Assembly (NCBI GenBank): GCA_000233775.1 | Contig: CP003096.1 | Location: forward strand, 620,001-684,000 | From: Thermovirga lienii DSM 17291 | Lineage (GTDB): Bacteria > Synergistota > Synergistia > Synergistales > Thermovirgaceae | Reading direction: 5' to 3' | Length of the DNA: 64,000 nucleotides | Shown here: one piece after another, positions 27,754 through 37,836 of the stretch | How the letters are laid out: the number at the start of each line of letters is the position of its first letter | How positions within the stretch are numbered: position 1 is the stretch's first letter | Program-made: the position numbers and the translations under genes | Notes under the pieces: generated by a model | Told to the model about the DNA's origin: nothing | The model's database searches: none | Seen by the model: only the letters and a program-made list of their open reading frames with translations

Positions 27754-29532
27754 ATGGCACGGGACCAGGTAGCTGAGATCAAGGAGAGATTGGATATCCT
27801 GGACGTAATTGGTGATTACGTTCCCCTCAAGAAAGTAGGCAAGAACTACAGGGGATTGTGCCCCTTTCACACCGAGAAGACTCCTTCGTTCTACGTTTCT
27901 CCAGAAAGGCAAACTTACCATTGTTTTGGCTGTGGTAGGGGAGGCGACGTGTTTTCTTTTATCATGGAAAAGGAAGGACTTACCTTCCCTGAGGCAATGC
28001 GCTTCCTCGCAGAGCGAGCTGGCGTGAAGCTTGATGAAGGAACTGACTACAAGAAAGCTCAAGGGATGAGTATTTTTGACATTATGGAAGAAGCAGCAAG
28101 TTTTTTCAAGGAGCAGCTTTGGTCCAATGCAGGGAAAGCAGCGTTCAAGTACCTCTCAAGGAGAGGATTAAGTGAGAAAGATCTTCGAGAATTCGAGATT
28201 GGATGGGCGCCCGAAAGTTGGGATAGCCTGAGACGTCACTTAGAGAGGAAAAATGGTCAGAAGGCTGTGTCATTGGCCTTGGAGGCGGGCATTCTAATAA
28301 GAGGCCCCAAGGGTATATATGATAGATTCAGAGGAAGAGTAATTTTTCCCATAAGGGATGTTAGAGGGAAGCTTATAGGCTTTGGGGGCCGGATAATATC
28401 GGGAGACGGAGCCAAATACATAAACAGTCCTGAAAGTCCAATATTCACGAAGGGAATGTCTCTTTTTCTTTTACATAGGGCAAAAAATCCTATAAGGGAA
28501 AGAAAAAGGGCCATCCTAGTGGAAGGCTACATGGATGCCTTGAAACTCCACATCAAAGGATTTCCAGAATCCGTTGCTACCTTGGGAACCGCCGTCACAG
28601 AAGAGCAGGCTAACCTGCTTAGGAGGTTTACTGAGAGGGTCTTTCTATGTTACGACGCCGACTTGGCGGGTCAGGAAGCCAACCTAAGGGGTATGTATGT
28701 GCTTCAGCGTATGGGACTTGACGTAAGGGTTGTGCCCCTTCCAGCCGGTAAGGATCCGGATGACCTCCTTTCAGAGGAAGGCGGGCAGGAGAGCTTCAAG
28801 AAGCTTCTCGATAAAGCCTTACCCCTGCCTCTTTACCACGTCAAGTTGAAGGAAGAAGAATTGAAGGATGAATTGCTGAGAACCAAAGCAAGAAGACAAG
28901 TCCTGGAAGGGCTTGCTTCTTTGCCGCCTTTAGAGGCAAATAGTTACCTACCCGAAGTGGCGCGAGGGTTGGGGATGGTGCTATCAGAGGTGGTAAGGAG
29001 CTTAGAGGAGATAAGAAAAGGGATGAAAAACGAATCTGGGAGAAAAGGGTTTTATGACACTTCAAACGTAAATATAAATGAGAGATCTCACAGTGAGGAA
29101 AGTAGAAGGCCAGATATAAATCCATTAGATGCTCTATTATGCTATATCCTATGGACAGATGAGAAAATAAGGGGGCAGGAATCTCCCGAAAGGCTTTTGC
29201 CCCTTTTGGAGCTGGAGGAGGCAAAGGCCATAGTTTTGGCGTTATTACATGGAGAAGATCCTGAAGAATTGAGAGAAAGATGGCTCAGTGTCGGGGATAC
29301 TCGTCCTTTGGCTCTTTTGGCAGCAGGTGGAGCCCACATAGAAGAGTATCCTAAGGATAAAGTTTACGAAATTGTAATAGAAGCCTTGGAGCGAAGGGCT
29401 AAGATGAAGAGGTTTGAGGTCCTAAAAAACAAAAAGGCCAGAGGAGAAGCGACAGTTGAGGAGATTATGGAGTTTTCTAGACTGGCAAAATTTTTAAAGG
29501 GAGGGCTAGGTGGACATGAGCCAAGGAGATAG
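27754..29532 (+). CDS. dnaG: DNA primase
   Basis: DnaG makes RNA primers for replication. The 592-residue protein has the CHC2 zinc-binding domain with C36, H39, C57 and C60, the primase core with the TOPRIM acidic motif [10 protein letters not shown] and [13 protein letters not shown], and a C-terminal helicase-binding region of low conservation. A TTG at 27739 would lengthen it by five codons. ATG 27754 after GAGAGGTGG is preferred and gives the usual MARDQV-type start. The gene overlaps rpoD, as in the classical macromolecular synthesis operon; rpsU is not present here. Confidence 0.96.
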   Translation: MARDQVAEIKERLDILDVIGDYVPLKKVGKNYRGLCPFHTEKTPSFYVSPERQTYHCFGCGRGGDVFSFIMEKEGLTFPEAMRFLAERAGVKLDEGTDYKKAQGMSIFDIMEEAASFFKEQLWSNAGKAAFKYLSRRGLSEKDLREFEIGWAPESWDSLRRHLERKNGQKAVSLALEAGILIRGPKGIYDRFRGRVIFPIRDVRGKLIGFGGRIISGDGAKYINSPESPIFTKGMSLFLLHRAKNPIRERKRAILVEGYMDALKLHIKGFPESVATLGTAVTEEQANLLRRFTERVFLCYDADLAGQEANLRGMYVLQRMGLDVRVVPLPAGKDPDDLLSEEGGQESFKKLLDKALPLPLYHVKLKEEELKDELLRTKARRQVLEGLASLPPLEANSYLPEVARGLGMVLSEVVRSLEEIRKGMKNESGRKGFYDTSNVNINERSHSEESRRPDINPLDALLCYILWTDEKIRGQESPERLLPLLELEEAKAIVLALLHGEDPEELRERWLSVGDTRPLALLAAGGAHIEEYPKDKVYEIVIEALERRAKMKRFEVLKNKKARGEATVEEIMEFSRLAKFLKGGLGGHEPRR

Positions 29533-30652
29533 AGAACATGAAAAACAGGGGACAGAAATGACCAGCAAGGATGTGATGCAGTACATCGATAGCTTTAAAG
29601 ATCTTTTCCATATGGGACGAGAGAAGGGTTTTTTAACTTATGAGGATATAGAGAAGAACCTGCCCCCTGAGGTTATAAACGCCGAGACCCTTGATAATCT
29701 TTACTTTAATCTGATGGAGCTAGGGATCGATTTAGTGGAGGAAGAAAAGGGCAAAGAAGGAGAAGGTGCCGCTGGGACCCAGCCGTCGGAGCTGGTCGAT
29801 GACCTAGGAGAACTTGAGGATCTTCCTCTCTCCGACCCGGTAAGAATGTACTTGAGAGAGATAGGGAAAATTCCTTTGTTGACACCTGAAGAGGAAGTTG
29901 AATTGGCAAAGCGAGTTGAGGAAGGTGATCCCGAAGCCAAAGCCAAGCTAATAGAGGCCAACTTGAGGCTCGTGGTAAGTATAGCCAAGAAGTACATAGG
30001 AAGAGGGATGTTGTTCTTGGATCTGATTCAAGAAGGCAACCTGGGCCTAATAAGGGCTGTGGAGAAGTTTGATTACCGCAAAGGGTTCAAGTTCAGTACC
30101 TACGCCACGTGGTGGATACGTCAGGCCATAACTAGGGCCATCGCGGATCAGGCTAGGACGATACGCATACCTGTTCACATGGTGGAGACCATAAACAAGC
30201 TTATAAGGGTCTCTCGTCAACTGGTCCAGCAGCTAGGGAGAGAACCCACTGCTGAGGAAATTGCTGCGGAGATGGGAATCGCGCCGGAGAAAGTGGAAGA
30301 AATACACAGGATAGCCCAGGAACCGGTCTCCTTAGAAACCCCAATAGGTGAAGAGGAAGACAGCGAATTGGGTGACTTTCTTGAGGACAAGGACATTCCT
30401 AGCCCCGAGGAGGCCGCAGCTCAGCAGCTTTTGAGGGAGCAACTGGAAGAGATGCTGGAAGAGCTTACCGACAGAGAAAGGGAAGTTTTAAGGCTTCGCT
30501 TCGGACTGGAGGACGGCCACCCCTACACACTGGAGGAGGTAGGTCGCCGTTTCGGAGTCACCAGGGAACGCATAAGGCAGATAGAGGCAAAGGCATTGAG
30601 GAAACTCAGGCATCCGAGCCGAAGCAAGAAGTTGCGAGATTATCTCGATTGA
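29516..30652 (+). CDS. rpoD: Primary sigma factor RpoD (SigA)
   Basis: This is the housekeeping sigma-70. The 378-residue protein has a short region 1.1 ([15 protein letters not shown]), region 1.2 ([21 protein letters not shown]), region 2 ([39 protein letters not shown]), region 3, and region 4 with the helix-turn-helix [29 protein letters not shown] in two parts. Length resembles Firmicute SigA and lacks the long non-conserved insert of E. coli sigma-70. ATG 29516 is 10 bases after AAGGGAGGG and overlaps dnaG by 17 bases; GTG 29510 and ATG 29558 are less likely alternatives. A strong terminator follows. Confidence 0.97.
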   Translation: MSQGDREHEKQGTEMTSKDVMQYIDSFKDLFHMGREKGFLTYEDIEKNLPPEVINAETLDNLYFNLMELGIDLVEEEKGKEGEGAAGTQPSELVDDLGELEDLPLSDPVRMYLREIGKIPLLTPEEEVELAKRVEEGDPEAKAKLIEANLRLVVSIAKKYIGRGMLFLDLIQEGNLGLIRAVEKFDYRKGFKFSTYATWWIRQAITRAIADQARTIRIPVHMVETINKLIRVSRQLVQQLGREPTAEEIAAEMGIAPEKVEEIHRIAQEPVSLETPIGEEEDSELGDFLEDKDIPSPEEAAAQQLLREQLEEMLEELTDREREVLRLRFGLEDGHPYTLEEVGRRFGVTRERIRQIEAKALRKLRHPSRSKKLRDYLD

Positions 30653-30680
30653 TCCTGTGTGATAAACGGAGTAATCCGAA

Positions 30681-30707
30681 AAAGGGGCCTCAGAGGGGCC
30701 CTTTTTT
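30681..30707 (+). terminator. Intrinsic terminator of dnaG-rpoD
   Basis: An 11-bp stem (30681-30691 with 30695-30705, two wobble pairs, loop AGA) runs into a stretch of six T residues. Confidence 0.9.
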
Positions 30708-30752
30708 CGTGCAAAATTTTTCAAAGTAAACCGTAGTACATTTGAGTTAATT

Positions 30753-30761
30753 TGATATAAT
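30753..30761 (+). promoter_or_regulatory. Extended -10 promoter before the S4-domain gene
   Basis: TGATATAAT at 30753-30761 is a full extended -10 element (TGnTATAAT). No good -35 is visible, which is usual for extended -10 promoters. It lies about 25 bases before the gene. Confidence 0.65.
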
Positions 30762-30786
30762 CAATCTTGTTCACGGAGGCACAAAG

Positions 30787-31065
30787 ATGAGGATAGATAA
30801 ATTTCTTAAGCTGGCAAGGGTAATAAAAAGACGAACCCTGGCTCAGGAGATGATAGAGATCGGAGCCGTTCGTGTAAACGGAAAGGTCGTCAAGGCGTCG
30901 AAGGAAATACAGCCAGGCGACGTGGTGGAAGTGGCCTTTCCTTCGAGGGTTGTGAGCTTCAAGGTTCTGCCCTTTGAGGAGAAGGAGCTTAAAAGAGGGG
31001 CCAGGCCTTTTGATGTATTGGAGGAGCGGAAGGTCAATCCTGACGAAAAACCGTGGAACGACTAG
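30787..31065 (+). CDS. S4-domain RNA-binding protein (RqcP/YabO or Hsp15-like)
   Basis: This 92-residue protein is little more than one S4 RNA-binding domain (MRIDKFLKLARVIKRRTLAQEMIEIGAVRVNGK in its first 33 residues), followed by a beta segment and a charged tail. The size and the start MRIDKFLKLARVIKRR match RqcP (YabO), which acts with RqcH on stalled 50S subunits to add C-terminal alanine tails. The related Hsp15 binds the same ribosomal site. Which role applies depends on whether rqcH exists elsewhere. CGGAGGC lies 6 bases before the ATG. It has its own promoter and lies 51 bases before enolase. Confidence 0.85.
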   Translation: MRIDKFLKLARVIKRRTLAQEMIEIGAVRVNGKVVKASKEIQPGDVVEVAFPSRVVSFKVLPFEEKELKRGARPFDVLEERKVNPDEKPWND

Positions 31066-31086
31066 TGGTAATGAAAACATGAATAA

Positions 31087-32439
<1,353 letters not shown>

Positions 32440-32459
32440 CGAAGGAAGGAGGAAGGTTG

Positions 32460-33092
32460 ATGAAGGTTGCGGAGCCGACTATAGAGCGATTGGTACAGTA
32501 CTATCGCCTTCTATCACAGTTGAAAGAGGAAGGCCGTAGGGTCGTTTCCTCTCAGGAGATTGGTGAGATGCTGGGTTTGAAAGCCAGCCAGGTTAGAAAG
32601 GACCTCTCCTATTTTGGAGAAATAGGCAAACGAGGTGTTGGATATCATGTAGATCGCTTACACCAACACGTGAGCCAGATTTTATCCCACCCAAATGTAT
32701 GGAAGATTGGTCTGGTTGGTGTAGGTAGGCTTGGGGAAGCCTTGTTGGGGCACAAGTCACTGAGAAGCGAAAAATTTGGGATAGAAGCGGCCTTTGATGT
32801 CGATCCTGAAAAGGTAGGAAAGACCATAGAGGGAGTCCCTTGTTACCATGTCGATGAGATGCCAGAGGTTTTGAAGGAAAAGAACATAGAGATAATAATA
32901 CTGACGGTTCCTGCGGGGGCAGCTCAGCACGCGGCGGACAAAGCAGTAGCGTCAGGTGTGGTAAAGGGCATACTCTCCTTTGCTACTGCTCCTATTGCTG
33001 TGCCTCCTGGTGTTTTGGTCTATAACGTGGACATAGCTGCGGAGCTTGAGAAACTTCTTTTCTACTTAAAAAGTCCAGCAAAGGAGCACTAA
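32460..33092 (+). CDS. rex: Redox-sensing transcriptional repressor Rex
   Basis: Rex senses the NADH/NAD+ ratio and represses fermentation and respiration genes when NAD+ is high. The 210-residue protein has an N-terminal winged helix (TIERLVQYYRLLSQL, SSQEIGEMLGLKASQVRKDLSYFG in two parts) and a Rossmann NADH domain with GVGRLGEALLGH. The C-terminal helix (VDIAAELEKLLFYL) fits the domain-swapped dimer. The frame runs upstream to a TTG inside the eno end. ATG 32460 with AAGGAGG 7 bases before is preferred. I saw no convincing Rex operator in the nearby gaps, so autoregulation is not supported here. Confidence 0.95.
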   Translation: MKVAEPTIERLVQYYRLLSQLKEEGRRVVSSQEIGEMLGLKASQVRKDLSYFGEIGKRGVGYHVDRLHQHVSQILSHPNVWKIGLVGVGRLGEALLGHKSLRSEKFGIEAAFDVDPEKVGKTIEGVPCYHVDEMPEVLKEKNIEIIILTVPAGAAQHAADKAVASGVVKGILSFATAPIAVPPGVLVYNVDIAAELEKLLFYLKSPAKEH

Positions 33093-33116
33093 AGAGTTTC
33101 AATAGTTGGGTTGTCG

Positions 33117-33125
33117 TGGTAGAAT
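33117..33125 (+). promoter_or_regulatory. Extended -10 promoter before yajC
   Basis: TGGTAGAAT (33117-33125) fits an extended -10 (TGnTAnaaT). A weak -35-like TTTCAA lies 17 bases further up, at 33097-33102. It is 47 bases before the yajC TTG. Confidence 0.5.
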
Positions 33126-33172
33126 GTGCATTGCGCAAATAATGAATATAGATGAGTAAGGAGGCGTCTTGA

Positions 33173-33529
33173 TTGCAGCAAGGTGGACTAGTAGGCATGT
33201 TATTACCCTTAGCAGTGTTCGTGGTTATCTTCTATTTCCTGATAGTGAGGCCCCAGAAGAAAAGGCAAAGGCAGCACGAGGAGATGTTGGCCTCTATCAG
33301 GAAAGGTGATGTAGTAATCACCGCTGGAGGGTTCTGGGGAACCGTCAGAGAGATCAAAGACGATAGCTTCATCATCGAGATAGCAGATGGAGTGAAGGTT
33401 AGAATACTTAAGTCATCCATTCAAATGAAGCGTTCCGCCGTGGATGCAGAGGCTTCCCCTAAGCCCAAGAAATCTGAGAAGGCCGTCGAAGAGAAACCTG
33501 TCGAAGAAGAAACTAAAAAAGAGAATTAG
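33173..33529 (+). CDS. yajC: Preprotein translocase subunit YajC
   Basis: YajC associates with SecDF in the inner membrane. The 118-residue protein has one N-terminal membrane helix (about residues 8-24), then RPQKKRQRQHEEMLASIRKGD, the family hallmark, the VVITAGGFWGTV barrel segment, and a Lys/Glu-rich tail longer than in most homologues. The start is TTG 33173, with AAGGAGG 8 bases before it. Unlike many genomes where yajC-secD-secF form one run, a terminator separates it from secD here. Confidence 0.92.
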   Translation: MQQGGLVGMLLPLAVFVVIFYFLIVRPQKKRQRQHEEMLASIRKGDVVITAGGFWGTVREIKDDSFIIEIADGVKVRILKSSIQMKRSAVDAEASPKPKKSEKAVEEKPVEEETKKEN

Positions 33530-33552
33530 TGCTCGTGTAGCTCTGCGTATGG

Positions 33553-33585
33553 GGAGTGGATGCCACACATCCGCTCCATTTTTTA
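33553..33585 (+). terminator. Intrinsic terminator between yajC and secD
   Basis: A 10-bp stem (33553-33562 with 33568-33577, one wobble pair, loop CCACA) is followed by ATTTTTTAT. It would end yajC transcription; secD must then use its own promoter, for which nothing convincing is visible in the A/T-rich 60 bases that follow. Confidence 0.85.
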
Positions 33586-33647
33586 TGAAATAAATATGTT
33601 TTTCTTTTCTTTTTCCATTTTTGAAGTTTGATAAAAGGAGGACAACG

Positions 33648-35036
33648 ATGATGCTGAGAAGCGATAAGTGGCGGCTGATGATTGTGGTTTTGGTCATCCT
33701 GGCTGCTGCTTTCACCATTTACCCAATAGATGGGAAGATAAAGTTAGGGTTGGACCTAAAAGGAGGAGCCCACATACTGCTCAAGGCCAAGGGCACTCCC
33801 GAGAATCCTGTTACCAACGATAGCATAGACAGACTCATAGCAGTTTTGAGAAACCGCGTAGACCAGTACGGAGTCACTGAGCCGGTCATTCAGAGAGAAG
33901 GGCAGGATAGGGTCATTGTGGATTTGCCGGGTGTTTCCGACCCTGAAGCTGCTTTGGAACTCATAGGTAAGACTGCCCAACTTGAGTTCAGAGAGGTCCT
34001 TGGCGCTCAACCTCCACTGCCGCCAGGTCCCCAAAGACAGAATTACGACAGTCAGGAAGAATACGAGGAGGCCCTTTCCAGGTGGAATGCCTTGAAAGAG
34101 GAGCGCGATGCCTTTATCTCTCAACTTAAGGATGAGGTAAAAGGAAAGGCAGGTCTTGCCATATCCACTGATGACGAGGGAGCTGTGTATTTGCTCGGCA
34201 AGGTATATGTTACTGGTAAGTCCCTGGTGGATGCCAAGGCCACATACGACAATATAGGCAGGCCTGTGGTGTCCCTGGAGTTCGATAAGGAAGGAAGCAA
34301 GCTTTTTGAAGAGGCAACAGCTGCAAATGTAGGTAAGCAGATAGCCATAGTTTTGGACGGAAAGGTTATTTCAGCCCCTGTGGTCCAGGAGAGGATAAGC
34401 GGTGGAAGGGCCCAAATTTCGGGAAGGTTTACAGCAAAAGCAGCACAGAGGTTAGCTATAATGCTCAGGGCTGGCGCTCTGCCTGTACCAGTGGAGATAC
34501 TGGAGAATCGATCCGTTGGTCCCACGTTGGGAGCTGACTCCATTCGTTCGGGGTTGAAGGCTGGCCTCATAGGTGCCATACTGGTTGTGGTTTTCATGTT
34601 CATCTATTATCGTTGGCTCGGAGTCGTAGCGAATATCGCCCTCTTTACGGCCATGCTTCTTCTGTTCGCTGGTTTGATTAGCCTGAAGGCCACTTTGACC
34701 TTGCCGGGTATAGCGGGAATCGTGCTCAGTATAGGTATGGCCGTGGATGGCAACATCTTGATATATGAACGCATCAAGGAGGAGCTGCGTTCTGGAAAGA
34801 CTTACTATGCTTCCGTTGATGCCGGGTTCCGCAAAGCCTTTACAACCATAGTGGATGCCAACCTTACCACCCTTTTGGCGGCGGGAGTTCTGTTTTATTT
34901 CGGCAGTGGCCCAATAAAGGGCTTTGCAGTGACCTTGAGCATAGGTATCCTGGCTAGCGTCTTCAGCGCAGTGGTGGTAACGAGGGCTCTGTTGCAGACC
35001 TTTTACAGATTACATCGGGCTAAGTCCGTAAGGTAG
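33648..35036 (+). CDS. secD: Protein translocase subunit SecD
   Basis: SecD uses the proton or sodium gradient to pull exported proteins across the membrane with SecF. The 462-residue protein has a first membrane helix (about 9-27), the D1 motif LGLDLKGGAHILLKA, a periplasmic P1 domain (about 45-290) and five C-terminal helices with VGPTLGADSIRSG and GIAGIVLSIGMAVDGNILIYERI in two parts, the latter holding the conserved Asp of the ion path. A TTG at 33621 opens the frame, but ATG 33648 after AAGGAGG is the likely start. Confidence 0.96.
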   Translation: MMLRSDKWRLMIVVLVILAAAFTIYPIDGKIKLGLDLKGGAHILLKAKGTPENPVTNDSIDRLIAVLRNRVDQYGVTEPVIQREGQDRVIVDLPGVSDPEAALELIGKTAQLEFREVLGAQPPLPPGPQRQNYDSQEEYEEALSRWNALKEERDAFISQLKDEVKGKAGLAISTDDEGAVYLLGKVYVTGKSLVDAKATYDNIGRPVVSLEFDKEGSKLFEEATAANVGKQIAIVLDGKVISAPVVQERISGGRAQISGRFTAKAAQRLAIMLRAGALPVPVEILENRSVGPTLGADSIRSGLKAGLIGAILVVVFMFIYYRWLGVVANIALFTAMLLLFAGLISLKATLTLPGIAGIVLSIGMAVDGNILIYERIKEELRSGKTYYASVDAGFRKAFTTIVDANLTTLLAAGVLFYFGSGPIKGFAVTLSIGILASVFSAVVVTRALLQTFYRLHRAKSVR

Positions 35037-35057
35037 AAGCGGGGGAGGAGTATGATC

Positions 35058-35933
35058 ATGACAAGGGGAAATTTTTCAATCAATTTCATGAAAATCAGGA
35101 GAATAGCCCTGCTTCTGAGTGCTGTCTTGATACTAGGAAGCATATCACTTTTGATGTTCCGTGGTTTGAACTTGGGGATAGATTTTAAGGGGGGCAATCT
35201 CCTTCAAATTGAGTTGCCTGAGCCAACGAATGTTTCCGAGGTGCGAAACGCAATGAGCGAGGCTAAAGCGGAGCAGGCAGTGATTCAGGCCTACAGCGAT
35301 CGGGGCTTCATAATAAGGTTGAAGACCGATAGCGATGAGGAGGTTAACAAAGTAATTTCAGTTATGAAGTCCAAATACCCTGGCATGGAGCTTTTGCGTC
35401 TGGAGAAGGTTGGTCCGGTGGTCGGACAAGCTCTAAGAAAGCAGGCGCTGATTGCGGTGTGCGTGGCCTTGCTGGGAATCCTTGCATATATAACTTTCAG
35501 GTTTAGATTCCGCTTCGCGGTCGTGAGCGTCCTGGCGTTGATTCATGACTCCCTGATAACTTTAGGAGTTTTCAGTCTGACGGGTAGGGAGATATCTCTG
35601 CCATTCATAGCAGCCATACTAACTATTGTAGGTTACTCCCTTAATGATACTATAGTTGTGTTGGATAGGATAAGAGAGAACTGGAAGCATGTGAGCAAAG
35701 AGGGGATCATCAACGTACTTAATATGTCCATAAATCAGACCTTGTCCAGGACAATAAACACCTCTTTGACGACCTTCTTGCCCGTTACGGCACTGTTCAT
35801 ATGGGGAGGTCCTGTTATTGCCAATTTCGCATTCGCTATAATGGTGGGGATCATAGTGGGTACGTACAGCTCCATTTATATAGCAAGTGCCCTTTTGGCG
35901 GAGTGGTACAAAGCGTCGCCGGAGAAAAGGTAG
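35058..35933 (+). CDS. secF: Protein translocase subunit SecF
   Basis: SecF pairs with SecD. The 291-residue protein has the first helix at about 13-32, the D2-like motif LNLGIDFKGGNLLQIELP, a small periplasmic domain and five helices with GYSLNDTIVVLDRIREN and SRTINTSLTTFLPV. Three in-frame ATGs occur (35052, 35055, 35058). 35058 has the best spacing (7 bases) to GGGAGGAG. It follows secD by 21 bases and is certainly co-expressed. SecD and SecF are separate proteins here, not fused. Confidence 0.96.
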   Translation: MTRGNFSINFMKIRRIALLLSAVLILGSISLLMFRGLNLGIDFKGGNLLQIELPEPTNVSEVRNAMSEAKAEQAVIQAYSDRGFIIRLKTDSDEEVNKVISVMKSKYPGMELLRLEKVGPVVGQALRKQALIAVCVALLGILAYITFRFRFRFAVVSVLALIHDSLITLGVFSLTGREISLPFIAAILTIVGYSLNDTIVVLDRIRENWKHVSKEGIINVLNMSINQTLSRTINTSLTTFLPVTALFIWGGPVIANFAFAIMVGIIVGTYSSIYIASALLAEWYKASPEKR

Positions 35934-35967
35934 CTTGAAATAATTACACTGAAAGGAGTGTGCCGGG

Positions 35968-37401
35968 ATGTCCATGTCAGCTTTTGACAAATTGAAAGGG
36001 ATGGTATCGACCACTCTCGTAGAGAGAATAGTGAGGACGGTAGAGAGTGGGGACGAGAGGAAGCTGGCCAATTTGTTCGACCTCTTGTCCAAGTTGGCCC
36101 CTGCAAGATACTTTAGGGAAGGTTTTGCACAGTTAGCTCAGATGGCCAGAGAGAACCACCCTTTCGTGGGGGTTTTCAGAAGGGTCTTTACTGAACTCAA
36201 CGAAAGCTGTAGGAAAAAGGCCATTCTGAACTTTATGGTCAACTTCATAATCCTGGGAAGAGCCATAAGAGAGAGAAAAGAGCAGGAGCTTGGAATCCAC
36301 ATACCAAACTTCATGGTAATAAGTCCTACCATGCGATGCAACCTTCACTGTAAGGGCTGTTATGCTTCGGCTTATTCCAAGGAAGATGACCTTCCCTTAG
36401 AGGTCGTTGATCGAGTCATCCGTGAGGGTAAGGAGCTGGGTATGTATTTTTATACTTTCTCTGGTGGAGAATGTTTCGTTAGGCCAGAACTCCTTGACCT
36501 CTGGGAGAAGCATGATGACTGTTATTTTCAGGTTTACACCAACGGGACCTTGTTGGACGAAGCTTTGACGGATAGATTGGCCAGAATGGGCAACGTAGCT
36601 CCTATGGTTTCGGTTGAAGGCTCGAAGGAAGAGACGGACTACCGACGGGGGCCGGGCACCTATGAGAAGGTTATGGAGGTTTTCGACCGTCTGAGGAGAA
36701 AAGGAATTTTATACGGGTTTAGTGCCACCTTTACCAAAAGCAGTGCCCAAAGCATTCTCAAGGATGAGTTCATTGAGCGGATGCTGGATAAAGGTTGCAA
36801 GGTAGGCTGGTTTTTCCAGTACATCCCGACGGGCAACAAGCCAGACCTCGACTACATGGCTACCCCTGAGCAGAGAGCAGCACTTCATGAAAAGGTGGAG
36901 GAGTGGAGGAACAAGTATCCCATATTTCTGGGAGATTTTTGGAACGATGGACCATACGTAGATGGATGTATGGCTGGAGGACAGCGGTATCTACACATCA
37001 TCTCATCGGGAGACGTGGAGCCCTGTGTCTTTGTTCACTTTGCGGTGGACAACATAAAGGAGAAATCTTTAGTGGATGTGCTTCAAAGCGACTTTTTCAA
37101 GGCTATAAGGGAAGCACAGCCGTACGAGGACGACAATCTCCTATGCCCGTGTCTGATAATAGACCATCCCCAAGTACTGAGGGAACTAGTTGAACGCTAC
37201 GGAGCCAGGCCGACCCACCCTGGTTCAGAAGCGCTGTTGAAGGATTTAGCCCCAGGACTTGACAGGTACAGTGAACGCATAAAGTCAATTTACGGCCCCC
37301 TATGGGAGAAAGAGGGCAGGGAGAAATACCTCAAGAGCTTTGAAAAAGAAGACGACAAAAGAGTCTGGGAGAGAGCTAGGAAGCATGCTAAAGTAAAATA
37401 G
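35968..37401 (+). CDS. Radical SAM enzyme of unknown substrate with an auxiliary Cys cluster
   Basis: The 477-residue protein has a helical N-terminal domain (1-110), a radical SAM core with the [4Fe-4S] motif C124-x3-C128-x2-C131 (CNLHCKGC), SAM-binding GGE in SGGECF, and a C-terminal region with four further cysteines: C334, C353, C393 and C395. These could hold one auxiliary cluster of the SPASM/Twitch kind. The C-terminus is a charged helix-rich tail. The overall order resembles peptide- or protein-modifying radical SAM enzymes, but no small precursor peptide gene is next to it. It follows secF by 34 bases (AAAGGAG, ATG 35968) and precedes a lapA-like gene. I do not know its function. Confidence 0.82.
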   Translation: MSMSAFDKLKGMVSTTLVERIVRTVESGDERKLANLFDLLSKLAPARYFREGFAQLAQMARENHPFVGVFRRVFTELNESCRKKAILNFMVNFIILGRAIRERKEQELGIHIPNFMVISPTMRCNLHCKGCYASAYSKEDDLPLEVVDRVIREGKELGMYFYTFSGGECFVRPELLDLWEKHDDCYFQVYTNGTLLDEALTDRLARMGNVAPMVSVEGSKEETDYRRGPGTYEKVMEVFDRLRRKGILYGFSATFTKSSAQSILKDEFIERMLDKGCKVGWFFQYIPTGNKPDLDYMATPEQRAALHEKVEEWRNKYPIFLGDFWNDGPYVDGCMAGGQRYLHIISSGDVEPCVFVHFAVDNIKEKSLVDVLQSDFFKAIREAQPYEDDNLLCPCLIIDHPQVLRELVERYGARPTHPGSEALLKDLAPGLDRYSERIKSIYGPLWEKEGREKYLKSFEKEDDKRVWERARKHAKVK

Positions 37402-37434
37402 GTCGTTTTTGCTTTGAGAGGGAAGGTGGTAAAG

Positions 37435-37827
37435 GTGAGAAGTTATGCTCTAGCGATAGCGGTGGCCATGCTGGTTTCTGCGCTCTATGCTTTTCAGAAC
37501 TCCCAGGAGGTACTTGTGAAGTTCTTTAGCTGGGAAAGAACTTTGCCGCAGGGCGTCTGGGAGGTTTTGATTTTTGCAGCTGGGGGAGTCTTGATGTGGC
37601 TAGTCTCCTTGTTTGCCCTTATGGAGAGCCGGGCCAAGCTGGTAAAGCAACTCAAAGAAAAGGATAAAAGGATAAAGGAATTGGAAACAGAAAAGGAATC
37701 CCTTATAAGGGCGATAGGGGAGACTAAGAAGACATATGGCCTTGGGGAGGAACCCTCTTCAAAGGTTGATCCTGCGGCCAAAGACGAGACACAGCAGGTT
37801 GAGAACGAGATCAAGAAGGAGGAATAG
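37435..37827 (+). CDS. LapA-domain small membrane protein (DUF1049 type)
   Basis: The product of about 130 residues has two membrane helices (about 5-22 and 39-58) separated by NSQEVLVKFFSWERTLPQG, the LapA/YciS pattern. A cytoplasmic coiled coil follows (about 62-95, KQLKEKDKRIKELETEKES), then an acidic tail. In E. coli LapA works with LapB in controlling LPS synthesis through LpxC. No lapB is seen here, and the role in other phyla is unclear. Starts at TTG 37414, GTG 37426 and GTG 37435 are all possible; 37435 gives the shortest leader before the helix and has AGGTGG 6 bases upstream. It is followed 9 bases later by recJ. Confidence 0.78.
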   Translation: MRSYALAIAVAMLVSALYAFQNSQEVLVKFFSWERTLPQGVWEVLIFAAGGVLMWLVSLFALMESRAKLVKQLKEKDKRIKELETEKESLIRAIGETKKTYGLGEEPSSKVDPAAKDETQQVENEIKKEE

Positions 37828-37836
37828 TAGGGCGTT

